NCBI GenBank assembly: GCA_039621445.1
Contig: CP154954.1
Location: 40,665,572 to 40,729,571 of the forward strand
Direction of reading: 5' to 3'
From: Euglena gracilis
Lineage: Eukaryota; Euglenida; Euglenophyceae; Euglenales
Length of the DNA stretch: 64,000 bases
The position numbers and the translations under genes were made by a program. Positions 20,181-33,200 of the stretch are shown one piece after another (the stretch's first letter is position 1; each line of letters begins with the position of its first letter). The notes beneath the pieces were generated by a model that was not told the DNA's origin, did no database searches, and was given only the letters and a program-made list of their open reading frames with translations.

Positions 20181-23100
20181 GTCACGGCCATCCCATGGCC
20201 TGGGTGGCCAGGCCCCATGCCACCCTGGTTGCAGGCGTAAACCAAGAAACACATGGGGGGGAGTACCGGCAGAGAGGATGTGCCCCAATCCACCTCCTGT
20301 TGGCCATGGGGGGGGGGGCAATTGCTTAAACGGCCACAAACAGACAAGGGGGGTGTTCCTCCCGCGTCCCCCCCCGCGTCCCGGATTTTGGCCGAGCACA
20401 TTTTTTGGTCGACCAAAGGAAAATTACGTACAAATTTGGGTGACGCCAAAGAAAATGTGTGGGTTTCATTGGGCCACAGTTCACCCCCGCGTCCCCCCCG
20501 CGTCCCCCCCCCCGCGTCCCGAACCACCCCCAAGAAGCCTTAGTGCAACTAAGGGGGGCAATTGTTTACCCCCCCCTTTGCCCGCCGACCACCCCTAAAC
20601 AATGACCACCGCTTGGTCAGGGGTTGCAGTTAAGGGGGTGCCTACAACCACCCCCCTGGTCGAGCGTTGTAGGAACCCGGTCGGTGGGCAAAGGGGGGGG
20701 GGCAGTTTGGTCATGTGGAGGGATCGAGCAAACAATTGTTTTGTCCTTCCAATTGAGGAAGGAGGTGCGACCCCCCCCCAATGATTGTGCACCCCCGATG
20801 ATGCCACCCACTTGCACACGCCGTTGAAAATGAACCAAATTTCGCGGCGAAATGGGCACCATAAATCAAGTGATCTGTTGCCAGGTATTATATATATATA
20901 TTTTTTTAACAGTAGAACATCGTTTGGCCGAAATTCATGTCCATCTCGATTTTGGGGTGTTTGGGTGTTTAACAAAAATCTCTGAAGGGTGGTGTCCAAA
21001 TGAGTTGGCAAGGTTTAAATACATGTACGCCCCCTGCTAATTTTGCATCCACATGACTGTGGTTGTTATTTTGTGGACAAAATAACGTGTGCCCTTCTGG
21101 CACCCCCGTCGTTCGTTTGCCCCCCCCTGGTTGCTGAAGCCTTTGGCCCCCCAGAGCATACAATCACTTAGTCACTGTCCCCCCCCCCCCCGGGGGGTGG
21201 GTGGGTGACTGGTTTTTTCAGAGTGACTGACTGGTTTTTGGCCGGGACCCCCCCCCCCCCCCCGGGGGGGGGGCAAAAAAAACCACAAAAAAAAAAACCC
21301 GGCGCCGAAGGCGCCAGAAATTTTTTGTCCTTTTTTTATATGCTTTGGGTCAAATTTCCTTTGGATTCCAGACTGGCCGACCCCCCCCCCCCGGGGGGGT
21401 AGTGACTGACTGGCTTCCCGAAAAAGTGACTGACTGGTTTTTCGAAAAGTGGAGTGACCCCCCCCTCACCCCCCGGGGGTCGGTAAAAAATTGTATGCCC
21501 CAGAGTTGATCTTTCAGCCTGTTTGGGGCCATCATGGACCCCCATTTTCTTGGCTTTTTGGCCCCCCCCCCCAGCCCATTGGATTGAACATGATCCCACA
21601 AATATAATTTCATTTGTTGCTCATGATTGATTTGATGTGGATTTTTTTGCATCTTTCCGAACGTTCTCTTTGGGAAAAGAACGTTTTTTTTTAAAGTCGG
21701 ATTTGCCGTGACCCACAGTGTGTTCATTTGGGTATTGGCCAGTGCAATTTCAAGAATGCTTTAATGGAGTTTCTTTTTTAGAGGGGTGGGGGGTGGCCAG
21801 CGCACAAGAGAGCATGTTTGAAGCGTCGGCAAGGGGCTGTTTCTGGTAAACTCTCCGTTGGGAATCCATTTACCGTTATTTCTTGACAACCACTCCCCGT
21901 CTGGAGGGCTTCAAGTGTGGACTTCGAATCCGGGTTTCTCTCTGCATATGGCCTATTTGGGATGGCCTGTGCCCTTGGCGCAGAGGAGGGCCCCTGCCTC
22001 GGGAGCGATTTCTGGGGTTTGGTCGAGGATTTCGTCCTCTGTCCGAATTGAAGTCGAATAAGGAGTGGCGACACGCACGGCTGGATTGGTTCAAGGTGTG
22101 CACCTTTGCTTACATTGTTGGGATAGAGAGAAAATCTCAGGCGGCCTAACTCGCACTTAAGGTTTTGATTTTTAGCTTGCGCTTTCGCGCAAATTTTCGA
22201 TTTCTTTGAGACCCGGCAGTAGAACCCACCCTTTTGACCCTCTGGTTCCCCGGAGACCCTCCACGGTGGCGTGTGCATCATTTTCGATGTTGGAACCTGG
22301 GGAACAGGCCCAATTTTGGTGTTTTTCAGCCTGTGCACCATTTTGAAAAAGTTCCAAATCCCTGGGTTTGACCGCCGGGTCACGTGAATTTTCCCAAAAA
22401 GGGGCCAAAACCCCCGTTGCGAGTCCCTCGTTTTTGAAGCCTTGACTGTGTTCCCCGGATGGTGCCACACAGTCCGGGTGACAATTGGCCCTTTCTGTTG
22501 CTTTTTTTGGGCTCTGCGATGTGTGCGTGAAGGGTTGGCTGAGGCATCCAGAGGATGGACTCTACACACACATTGTGAAAAGTTGGAAAAAAAACGGCAT
22601 GTCACAGAGTTGTGATCCCTGGGTGCTTGAAGTGCGAGGAGCGGTACAGTGGGAACCACCCAGGTGGGGGGGTTTGGGGGGACTGAGGGCAAGCCCAGGG
22701 ACCTGACCCAACGTCTGGTGAGCAACACCAGGCCCCACACTGCCGGGAACAGAAGGCAATGTTTTTGGACATTTGCGCTTAAGCGCAAATTTTTAACTTG
22801 CGCTTAAGCGCAAGTTAAAAATTTGCGCTTAAGCGCAAATGTCCAAACAGAAGCCCTCTGAGCTTATGGGAGTCCCTCTGATGTGTTACGGTGTGTCGGG
22901 GGCCCCTCCCTGCACGGCCAGTGTGCGGGCTTGGTGAGGAAATACATTGCGCCGAAGCGCAAACCATCATACAAAAAACTGAGAAGTGCAAACACGCGGC
23001 TGACGTGTAATCTGGATGAACAAGCAGTGCATTATGTAGGCATGTCCCTTGTGCTTCGGCGCAATGTATTTCCTCACCAAGCCCGCACACTGGCCGTGCA

Positions 23101-26100
23101 GAGAGGGGCCCCCGACACACCGTAACACATCAGAGGGACTCCCATAAGCTCAGAGGGCTTCTGTTTTAACTTGCGCTTAAGCGCAAATGTCCTTTCAAAT
23201 GGCAGATCCATTTGAATGCGTTCGTGCTGTGTGAGAAGGTGGGCGATAGAGGAGAATGATGAGGAGGGTTTGAGCACTGCTGTGCCAGAAGCTTGGTTGG
23301 TGCTTTTGAACTATTCAGGTGCTGGGGAGGAAGTGGCTGTTACAATAAGACCAATCGTGGGCGGTAGGCTGTGGTGCCTCAGTGACCTTGCACTCAGTAC
23401 ACAAAGTGGGGTTTTTTTTTGGGATGTTGACAGAAAGACTTTTTCGGCTGAACAATGCCCTCCATCTGCCTGGTGGCATGTGGCTGTCTGGTGGGTTGCA
23501 AATTACCAAAAAAAGGTGTGTCAACATGTCTTCCCTTCTCCGCCGTTTTTGATGGGCCCTTTCAATTTCACAATTCCATTCGCTCATCCCCAAAGTTGGG
23601 TGCTTCAAATCCTGGGGAGGTGACGAGCTTCTTTAAAACACTTTTTCAGCGTCCAAAACTGTTTCCTTGGCTGTGATTCCCAGGGTTTATCTGGTACCTG
23701 TTCTTTTCCAAACATAATTTTTCCGACTTTCAAAAGTCGGCCAAAGAGAAGGGCCCCTCAGGCATGCTTAAGTGCGAGGCAAGTGGGAGGAACCTCCGGC
23801 ACTGGAAGTTGGGTTTACAACGCCTAGGACAAATCACATCTGGAAGAAGAAGTTGGTGGTTTTTTTCACACACCAGGGGGTTGGCTTCCTGTCCCAGGCA
23901 AGGCTTCCCTCCACCTTAGCCCTGTTCGCTCTGGTGATGAGATTGATCCAAGACTGCTCTCTCCACCCACAGTAATAAAAATGAGAAATTAAATATTGAT
24001 AACTGTTGCTCCACAGGCAATGGATAGGCTTATGAAGAATAGATATTTAAGAGTTACATTGTGCCAAAGCACAATAGAAATGCACTTTTTAAAATCGCAA
24101 AGCAGCGTGGCTCTTGCGCCAACGCGCAATGTTGACCAATTTTAACGCAACGTGACCGAGAGCAGGCTTCCACCCCCCTGCACTACATTTTGTGCTCTAT
24201 CACCTCTGGTGTTCATACGGTCGTTCTCTCCCTGCGTTGTGAGATAAGTTTTAAACAGTTATACTTGCGCTTCGGCGCAAGCCATGTTGCTTTTGCAATT
24301 TTAAAATTGCATTTCCATTTGCGCTTTGGCGCAAGGTAACTCTTAAATTTCCGTTCTTTGTAAGGCTACCCATTGCGCTTTGGCGCAATGGAAACACATG
24401 TTGACACAAAAGTTGTTATCATCGTGCAAGTGCGGCAATGGTCACCCACATGTTGAATCACAAAAAAGTAAAAAATTTGCACCAAAGCGCAAATGTTTTT
24501 TTGTAATGGAAAAAAATTTGCGCCAAAGCGCAAATGCGCAATGGAATCCCCTCGTTTCATCACCCGGCGCTGTGTGTTCAGGCACACTGGGCCCCGGGAG
24601 CGCTGTGTCCGACGACCGTGGAGTTCCAGGTCGTTGCTTTCGTCCCCAGGCCCTGGGGTGCAGGGAGACACTTTTTTCAGATTGTCCTGAGTCTCAGGCC
24701 ACGGTGTTCGAAAACCAAACTTTTTTTTGGATTTGCGCGTCGGCGCAAATTTACAGTCACTTTTAAAGCTAAGTGCGAGTTAGGCCGCCTAAGAAAACGA
24801 CACAAACTGCCGTGAAGGTTGTTTTCAACCCCCCCCCCCCCGATAAGTGCGCAGTGCCCTAGTAAGTGCGCACCCCCCAAGGGTCCGAACCACCTCCCTG
24901 AAATGTGCGCACCCCCCAAAAAGAAATCACTGTGACATCTCAGGCCGGAAAGCACACACAATCCTCAGAACTGTCCTTCTTTGACCAAATACTTCTATCG
25001 TCCAAGCCCAATTTGACACATACTCACTTGACTCATTGCTTGACATCACAAGGAGGGGAAAAACTGAAAATGAGTGGGGGAAAATTAAGTATTTTGTGCT
25101 TTGCCCTGATAAGTGCGCAGTGCTCTAATAAGTACGCACCCCCTTGGGGCCCGAAACTGCGTCCTTAAAATGCGCGCCCCCGTGCACTTTTTAGCGGGGG
25201 TTTAATGTTTTTTGGCACAAGTACACCGACAATGCAGGAGCTCCAAATTGCATTTGAGCTCAAATTTCACCCACCCTTCCCCACCTGCCTTCCCCACCTT
25301 CCCCACCTGAACACCTTTCACTCAACACATTTGTAATTCATTCAGAGGGAATCCTGTAATTCTCATCATTCAGTTCAGAGGAGATGGAGGAGAATTTCCT
25401 GTTTTGCAACCGCAAATGCAACACTTACACAGTGGTGGACAGGATTTTTTCCCCTTGTGCACGTGCAGAGAAAGCTGTTCAATTGTGAATGTGCGACTCC
25501 TCCCGTTGATGCACATTTGTCTTTTGGCATTCCGGAAATTCAAATCCAATCTTTGTGTGATATTTTACACGTTATTGTGTGGGAAATCTATGTTTCACGT
25601 TTTAACACTTTTTTTTTGAAATGCTCCAAAAGCCCGGTTCTTCTCCAGTTGGAAACAGTGAAAGACTTTCCCTTCAGGACCCTGGGAGTCGCATGGGTCA
25701 ATTTAGAATCCAGAATCCCTTCGGTGTCGGAAGCCCAGTGAGCAGACTCTCCTCTTCTTCATGTGCGGCCCTTGTCATTTGGGGCAGCGGTCCATCTTGC
25801 AAATCGCAACCAGAAGGAAACATTTTGGTTTCTTGCTTTCAGGATCCCGTGGTTGAGTACCAGTCTGACCTGACAATGGAGAGCAAGATGGCTGAACGGC
25901 AGGGATGGCTGGGATTATTATTCCACGTGAAGAGTTGTCTAATTATTTAACGTGATGAGGGTAGCCCGAAGAAGGATTCAAAGTATTTCCAGTAACCCCT
26001 TAAAAATAAGACCCGGGACTTATTTTTGCGTCTGTTGCTGGAAACAGGGAGGTCTTATTTTTGGGGGTCTTATTTTCGGCGCTTCGTGCCATGCGTAAAT

Positions 26101-29100
26101 TGGTTCAGCTTGACGTTGACCATGTTTTTTAAAACTCAAAAATTTCAAATTTGAAATTTCATCATTTTCCTGAATTGGGTTTATTTGCGTGTGTTTCAGG
26201 GAGTTTTCAAGGGTTGGGTTGTTTTTTTCGGCGGTCTTAAAACTTATTTTGTTGATTTAAAACTCAAAAATTTCATGAATGAAATTTTCCTGATTGGTTT
26301 TTGGTTTTTCATTTTTCACAATTTGGCGCTTTGGCCGTTGGGGTGTTATTTGGGGGGATCTGGAGGGGCTTATTTTTGGGGTTGATTTCAAAGCCATTCC
26401 AGTATTTCAGGACATTGTACATGGCAAGGATGTCACGTATCCGGTTTTCGGTGGGCTGCCGTTGTGCTGTGCTTGTGTGGCTGGTAGTTGTTGACAGGGG
26501 TTCATTTACCCCCCCCCCCCTATTGCCCAAGAACACCCCCCCGCCAGTCGGAGGCCACCTTTCAGTGGACCTGATTTTTGGGTGGCTGATTTTTTTTTTT
26601 TTTTTAAAATCAATTCAGCCAAAAATCGGCCAAAGTGCTGTTTGTGGCACTTTTTGGGGGTGGGGGGCAAAAAATTGTCAAAAGCACGACCGGGAGGAAA
26701 ATTGAGACCTTTTTGGGGTGGGGTCCCAGGTACAACTTTTTTTTGACCCCTTGTCCCCCCCCTCCCCCCTGGTCGGAGGACCCCGGTCGTTGGACATAGG
26801 GGGTGGGTCAGGCCAAGGGAGGCTGGAAAACCCCAATTTTCACCGAAGAACTTCTTTGGTCCATCCTGGCTTGGCCATGTTGACCCCAACTGTATTGCAG
26901 CGGAACCCTGGGGTGGTCCGCAGCCCGGCTGGGAGCTTCTGGGTGGAAAAAGGTGCCCTGGCAGGCTGGACCCCTTTGATGTGTGAGCCGCTTCTTCTGT
27001 TGGGCCAGAATGCCAGAAAAATGTCAGAACGGACGCTGTCTGTTCACCATCCATCCATGAACCCATTTGGCTTCCCCCAATCCCAGAACAGTGTATGAGC
27101 TGCAGTTTGGCAGTCGGATGTTCAACAATTGCCACAGCGCTCCATTGCTACGCCATCTTTATTTTCAGCAGCGCAGGTCAATTTTTGTGGCTCCTCTGTC
27201 TCTGATGTGTGTGTGAGTGTGCGAAAAAAGAGGCCATTATGGGATGAAATTGCCAGCCTTTTTCTTGATTCCTGCGACTTGGCTAGATGGGGATTTTTTT
27301 TTATGCTTTGAGGGGTATCACCGTGGACCAGAGTGGCAAAATGGTTTATTCCCTGAGGAAGCCAACCTAGAGTTTAAATCTGAAAACTCACTCCACGGCC
27401 AAAAGGAGCACTGAGCTCCCTCAAGCTCCTGCTCTTGGGGGAGAGAAAGAAGGCTTGTGGCTGCTTTGGGATGCATCCTGCCCCTCTTTTTGGTTGATTC
27501 TTCAACAACTACCCCTTTCCAGCCAGCCCAATTTTTTTCCGGGGCCTGGGCTGGAGGCCCGGCTCTGGGTTTCAGTGACCCAACCAGCCCGATTTTTGGG
27601 GGGGTCCCCGGGGGGGGGGGGTCCCGCGCAGTGCACACAGGGGGGGGGGTCCCGCACTGGGCTCGGTGGGTTGGGCCCCCTCCCCTCCCCCGAGGTCTTG
27701 AAGAGAAGCCTGATCTCCTTCCCTTTTGTGGTGCCTCCAAGCCACAAAAGTGTCCTCTTTTTTTTTTTTTTTTGGAAATGCCCTTAGACAGCCCTGTTTT
27801 TTTGGGAGGGGTCCCCCGCCTCCCGGGGGGGGGGTTCCGCGGCAGGCTGGGTGGGTGGGGGGAGCCCCCCTTCCCCCCGGGGTTTTAAACGAAGCCCAGA
27901 GGGGGATTAAAACCAGGGACCAGCATCCTTTTCAGGAAACCAACCAGTTTTTCTGCGAAAGACCCTCTAACAAACCTCCCCCTGAGCACCTATGTTGGGC
28001 CTGACGGGCGTGGCTGGGGGCGAGAGGAAATTTGGCCAAATTGGCCACTTTTGCCACTTTTTGGTCAGTTTTGCAACGCTCAGCCGCCAGGGGGGGGGGA
28101 ATGCGTTGCGCATTTTCCGCATTTTTGCGCAATTTTTTTACGCATTTTTGTCAATTTTTCAAAAATGCGCATTTTTGCGCATTTTTTTTGCGCATTTTTG
28201 CGCATTTCTTTTGCGCATTTTTTTGCACATTTTCCCCCCCGTTTTTGCACATTTTCCATTTTTTGCGCATTTTTTTTGCCCAATTTTGCACATTTTCCAT
28301 TTTTGCGCATTTTTTGCGCATTTTTTTTGCCCAATTTTGCACATTTTGCCATTTTTGCACATTTTCCACCCAAATCACATGCTCATCGAATTTTGCCCAC
28401 GTTTAACTGACCCATTTCTGTAACCAACGAACCCATTTTCGCACTTTTTTTCCACCCAAGGAACCCGCCTCAAGAGAAAACCCTTGGGTGATGAGGTATG
28501 GGTACTCATCCAATGACGATGAGGACACTAGGGTTTCAGAGACCCCACAGTGACACGTAGCCAAGGCAGGAATCCCACTCCCCTGGTCACCAGTAAGGGG
28601 CAACCATGGCTGACATTGTTGGTTAAACCCCCCCCAAATAACACCCCCCCCCCCCCGGTGTGTTATTTGGGCACCCGAACTGGGGCCCCAAGGGGGGGTG
28701 TGTTATTTGGGGGGGGGGGTGCTATTTTTACATGCAAAACCAAAGGAAAATAGGGGGGTGTGTTATTTGGGCGCTCGAAATCGGCCCCCGAGGGGGGTGT
28801 GTTATTTGGGGGGGGGTGTTATTTGGGAGGGGGGTTTATGGTGAACGGAGAGTGACGCCTTGGTCATGCATTTTTTGGCCAAAATGCTTTCATTTCAGCT
28901 CTTTTGGTGATTTTGGTTTAATTTTGGATTTACTGTTGGAAATTTTTATAAGTCCTTTTTCCCTGAGGAATGCCACAAACTCAGCGCATTTTTTTGCGCA
29001 TTTTTTTGCGCATTTTTGCGCATTTTTTCCGAGGGCCGTCCAGCGCATCCCCCCCTGCTCAGCCTTTTTTGGCTGTTTTTGGCCGTTTTCAACAATCTTT

Positions 29101-30103
29101 GGGCCACTTGTGGACACTTTTGGTTATTTTTTGTTTATGCATTGTCATTTTTGGTCACTTTTTGGTCCTTGTTGACACCCGGGTTTCTAGGGACAACTGG
29201 GCATGGGTGGGCGTGCTTGTGTTCTGGATGGCCATGGGTGCTTGCCGCCCAAAGGTTTGTAGGACCTGATTAACTCTGCCCAGCTGCAGGTCGCGAGTTA
29301 AGGGAGCATCACTCAGATTTGAAAAGTTCATCACACTGGCCTTTCCAACGAGGCTTGTTTTCAAAAGAAATGTACGATAGCCGACAATGCCCATGCAACA
29401 TTTTTTGCTTTTTTCCCTCACCACTTTGGGCATCTTCTCGGTCTATATGAGGGGTTTAAGGACCCCCAAAAAGTGGGGGGTAGCTTCAAAACTGCCGGGG
29501 TGGAGTCACATAAACATTTATCAGGGCTCACCAAAGGCCTCAACAAGGGTTCAATTTCCACCTTTTTACGCTTTCATTGCTGTTCTTTGTTGGAATCAAA
29601 TCCTTTTCCGTCTTGGCTTGGGAGTGCTTTTGAAACCATTTTTTTTTGGCCTTTGAGAGGTGCACATCTTTGAGGACTCACGGTGTGCACTCCTTCGGGT
29701 GGCATTGGCGGGGGGGCTTTAAAGCCAAATGTTTTTGGACCCTGCCCAGATTCCCGCTCTTCGATTCCCCTGGCCCCTGTTGAGGCCGAGGTTCTTCCCA
29801 CCCCATGGCGTCCTGCCAGCCAACACCACTTCCCCCTGGCTGGCTGGGAATAATTGCAGCTCCTCCTTTGTCTGGTTTAGTCAACAACAGTCAGCAACAT
29901 TTTCAGTGGGAACAGGAATCCCCAACGGTGTTGCCTCCACTGCATGCTTGGAAGTCATCGGGAACCCACCGTGCCTTTCTGCCGCTCAGGGAGGACCAAG
30001 CAGCAGGAGCGGCGCCAATTCCGGTGCTGTATGACCCGCAGTGCTGGGCTGTTGCTTTGCACTGGATATTTTGAGCTTTATATATATAGTATATATGTAT
30101 ATG

Positions 30104-30137
<34 letters not shown>

Positions 30138-30180
30138 TAGATATATATATAGATATATATATATAGAGATATAGATATAT

Positions 30181-30260
<80 letters not shown>

Positions 30261-33200
30261 TATATATATGTATATATATATAAAAGCCATCCATTTTCCC
30301 CTTCCACAGTGGGTGTTGACCTTTTTTTCATTTTTTACCCCTTTTTTCGATGCTGTCATTTCAACTCCCATGTTCATGGGGTTGGTATTTTGAAGAGCCC
30401 AGCCACAGACAGACCGGACGCAATTATGCACCAAAGTGGCCCCCTCAATTTGATAATCCCCACCCGTTTAGCAACGCCGCCAAAAATCCAAATAACTAAA
30501 TAATCCCCCCCCCCCAGAGAAATCTGGCGACCTCAATGAAATGCAAAAAAAAATCTGCTGGAGCACATTCAACAAAAAAATGTGTGTGCCAAAACTGCAA
30601 GAAGTTCGAATAAACAGATTGAACTGGGAAAGTTATTTCCAGCATGCTTGAAGCATTGCCTATCCATCCAAACGTCAAAACTTTTTTGTTTTTCACCAAA
30701 ATCCCTCCCAGGTTTCCTGCTACAGGACCACAGTACCATATCTAATTGAGGGGGGGGTTTCTTTTTCAAGGTTTCAGTTGCGTTTTGATTTGGACTCTGT
30801 GTTAATTGAGGTGGCCATCCTGTTTTTTTTTTGGTCAATAGCCTTGTCTTCCACCCCAGTGCCAGTCCACTTGCTGCTTGAAAGGTGCTTCTGCTCTCCA
30901 GGCGTGGGGACGTGATGAGCCCGAAGCATGCTTCTCGCCAGCTTCCGTCATCGTATTTCTTGCAAGTGGCCCGGATGGCAACCCACGCCATGTCCCAGCA
31001 GAGCGGCAAATGCATCCGACCGGCCTCTCAACTGCCAAAGCTGAAATTGATGCTCTGCCTCAGGACATGTGGCACCCCGGGGTCTGGAAGGGAAGCGACG
31101 GCCCCCAGTTGGGCGGGAGGGGCCGCAAGCGCGTCCACATCTTCTCCGACGGCGATGCGTCGAAGTCCAAAGCGAGGCCATCCAGGTGTTGAAGGCTGCG
31201 TTCTGGACAGCTTGGGGGGGGACTGAAAATGGGGGCAAAAAAAAATACTGATGATGCAGGGCGGCAATACCAGATCCGGGGGAATGGCAGAAATGGGGGG
31301 GGGGTCAGGGACTGGGTCTGCACTGGGGGGCCTGGACACAGAGCCACGCAGCGCTCCTGACACTTCGTTATAACCCCCAAAATGTAAAGCCCCCCCAAAT
31401 GTATGCACAACCGCATTTCAAAGGAATTCCGAAGACGCAAAAGGAACAGGAAATTTTTTTGGGGTTTACCCTGACATCCCCCCCAATCCCCCTACCTACC
31501 CCACACCCCACCTCATAGCCCCACTCCGGCTAGTGGGGGTGGCCATTTTTGCAAATACCCCCTTGTCACATCTTGACACACATTACACATTGATGTTGAA
31601 TAAAATGCCAAAAAAATCATGCTTGGAGCCCATTGAAGCATTTTTGGGCCAATTTTGGACTTCAAAAAATTTGCCCAGATGATAACCCCCCTCCCCCAAT
31701 CAGGCATTTGCTTAAGGGATTGCAGCACCCCCCGGGGGGGGGGGCTGGACTGCAGCTAGTCCAAATTTAGCTAGTGGGATTTCTAGCAGACCCCCCCCCC
31801 CCCCGGGGGGGGTCTAGCAGACCCCCCCGGGGGGGGGGGTCTGCTAGCACCCAATGGCAAAGCCCTTGGACCATCTTGGGCCCCTCTTGATATTGATCCA
31901 GACGATGATACCATTCCGGAAAAAACAGAAAGCTTTTTGGGTGGATACATTTTTTTCACCAGAAATGCTCCATTTTGGGTTACAATTGCACATTTTGGGG
32001 AAAATAGGAGGTTGGCAACCAAAATTTGGCATAAGAATCGTAGTTGACCGCAGTTGAAAGCTACCAACATTTTTAAAGCCCACCCAGTTGATTTTCCCCC
32101 AAATATAAAGCCCCCCCCAGCCAAAAAGAGTTTGTTTTTGGCCAATACAAGGGAGTAGAGTACAATGCAAGCGTAAGTGGACGAGACAGGAAACATGGCC
32201 AGGAAAATTTGTTGTTGGACACCCAGTACGATGAGTGTGTTAACCCTCCCCCAGATAATGAACCCCCCAGTTTATTGCGGCCTCAAAATCGGATTATATT
32301 TGCGCAGCAAAACCAAACCCCCTGGGGGTGCTTTATATTGGGGGGGGAGATTGTTAGATTTTTTTTATATTAAAAATGGACGGTCTTGTTGGCATATCTT
32401 CTGCGTAAATTTCCATTTTTTGTGAATCTTTCACCAATGGTATAAAGTGGAGCCCCCACACTTAAGTGTGGGATACTGTGGGAGGTATGTGTGGGGGTGG
32501 AGGGGTGTGTGGGGGTGGAGGGGTGTGTGGGGGAATGTGTGGGATGTGTGTGGGGGGTGGGGGGTGAGGGGGAGTTGGGGGTGTCCTAAAACATTAGTTG
32601 TTGGATGCCCCCAGCTGCACAGAAAGGACCTTCTTACTTTGGTTATGGGGGGGTCCGGGGAGCCCCCTGGACGAGGCCGAAGGCCGAGTCAGTCAAAAAA
32701 TGATGCCTAGTGAGTCAAAAAAGATGATTTTCATGTGTGGGGCACTGTGGTGTGTTGGGGGGGGGGGTGGGGTACTGTGGTGTAAACCCCCCCACTTGTA
32801 AACCCCCCGGGGTTTATAGGATCCGGTTTGGTTGATCGGCCGAAGGGGGGGTTACAGGCAGGGGGGGGTTTATAGTTCCCGGAATTGTTGGTGGAAATCC
32901 GCCCCCCCGAACCCCCCAAATTGACAATTTTGGCAAGTTTGGACAAAAATGGCATTTTTGATGATGGTCGGTCTCAAAAAATTGCCAAAAATCAGTTTTT
33001 GGGTGGTTTGCAGCCGAAAAAGATTTCTGGCGGCTTTCATTTTTCTTCCCCGGGGGGGGGGGGGTTATAGGTCCCGTTTTGGTTGGTCGGCCCGGGGGGT
33101 TTTTATAAGTGGGGGGGGGTTTATAGGTGGGGGGGGTTACAAGTGGGGGGGTTTACTGTGGGGCTATCACTCGAATTTTTGCAAAATGCAGATTTTCCCT

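Larger units (their letters stand above)
22139..24790. mobile_element. 2.65-kb TIR element filled with TTGCGC-GCGCAA palindromes
   Basis: The ends are AGGCGGCCTAACTCGCACTT (22139-22158) and its reverse complement (24771-24790), a perfect 20-bp pair that extends one more base. At least 13 copies of the palindrome TTGCGC-4nt-GCGCAA (loops CTTA-, CTTC-, CTTTGG- or CCAAAG-like) lie between 22176 and 24750, and I saw none outside. It also contains a 426-bp foldback at 22767-23192 and two ORFs. No transposase recognised. Confidence 0.7.

Noticed and set aside
21778-22788. 336-codon minus-strand open frame, one of the longest in the window
   Set aside because: It starts at TTG inside the keyword palindrome, crosses the TIR border at 22139, and has no recognisable domain or splice context. 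The plus strand is at least as protein-like.
28080-28373. Lys/Asn-rich minus-strand ORFs and Phe/His-rich plus ORFs
   Set aside because: They are translations of the TTTTGCGCA array.
30078-30434. Tyr/Ile-repeat proteins over the AT microsatellite
   Set aside because: Pure simple-sequence artefact on both strands; the same applies to 54185-55110, 55625-55905 and 57546-57700.
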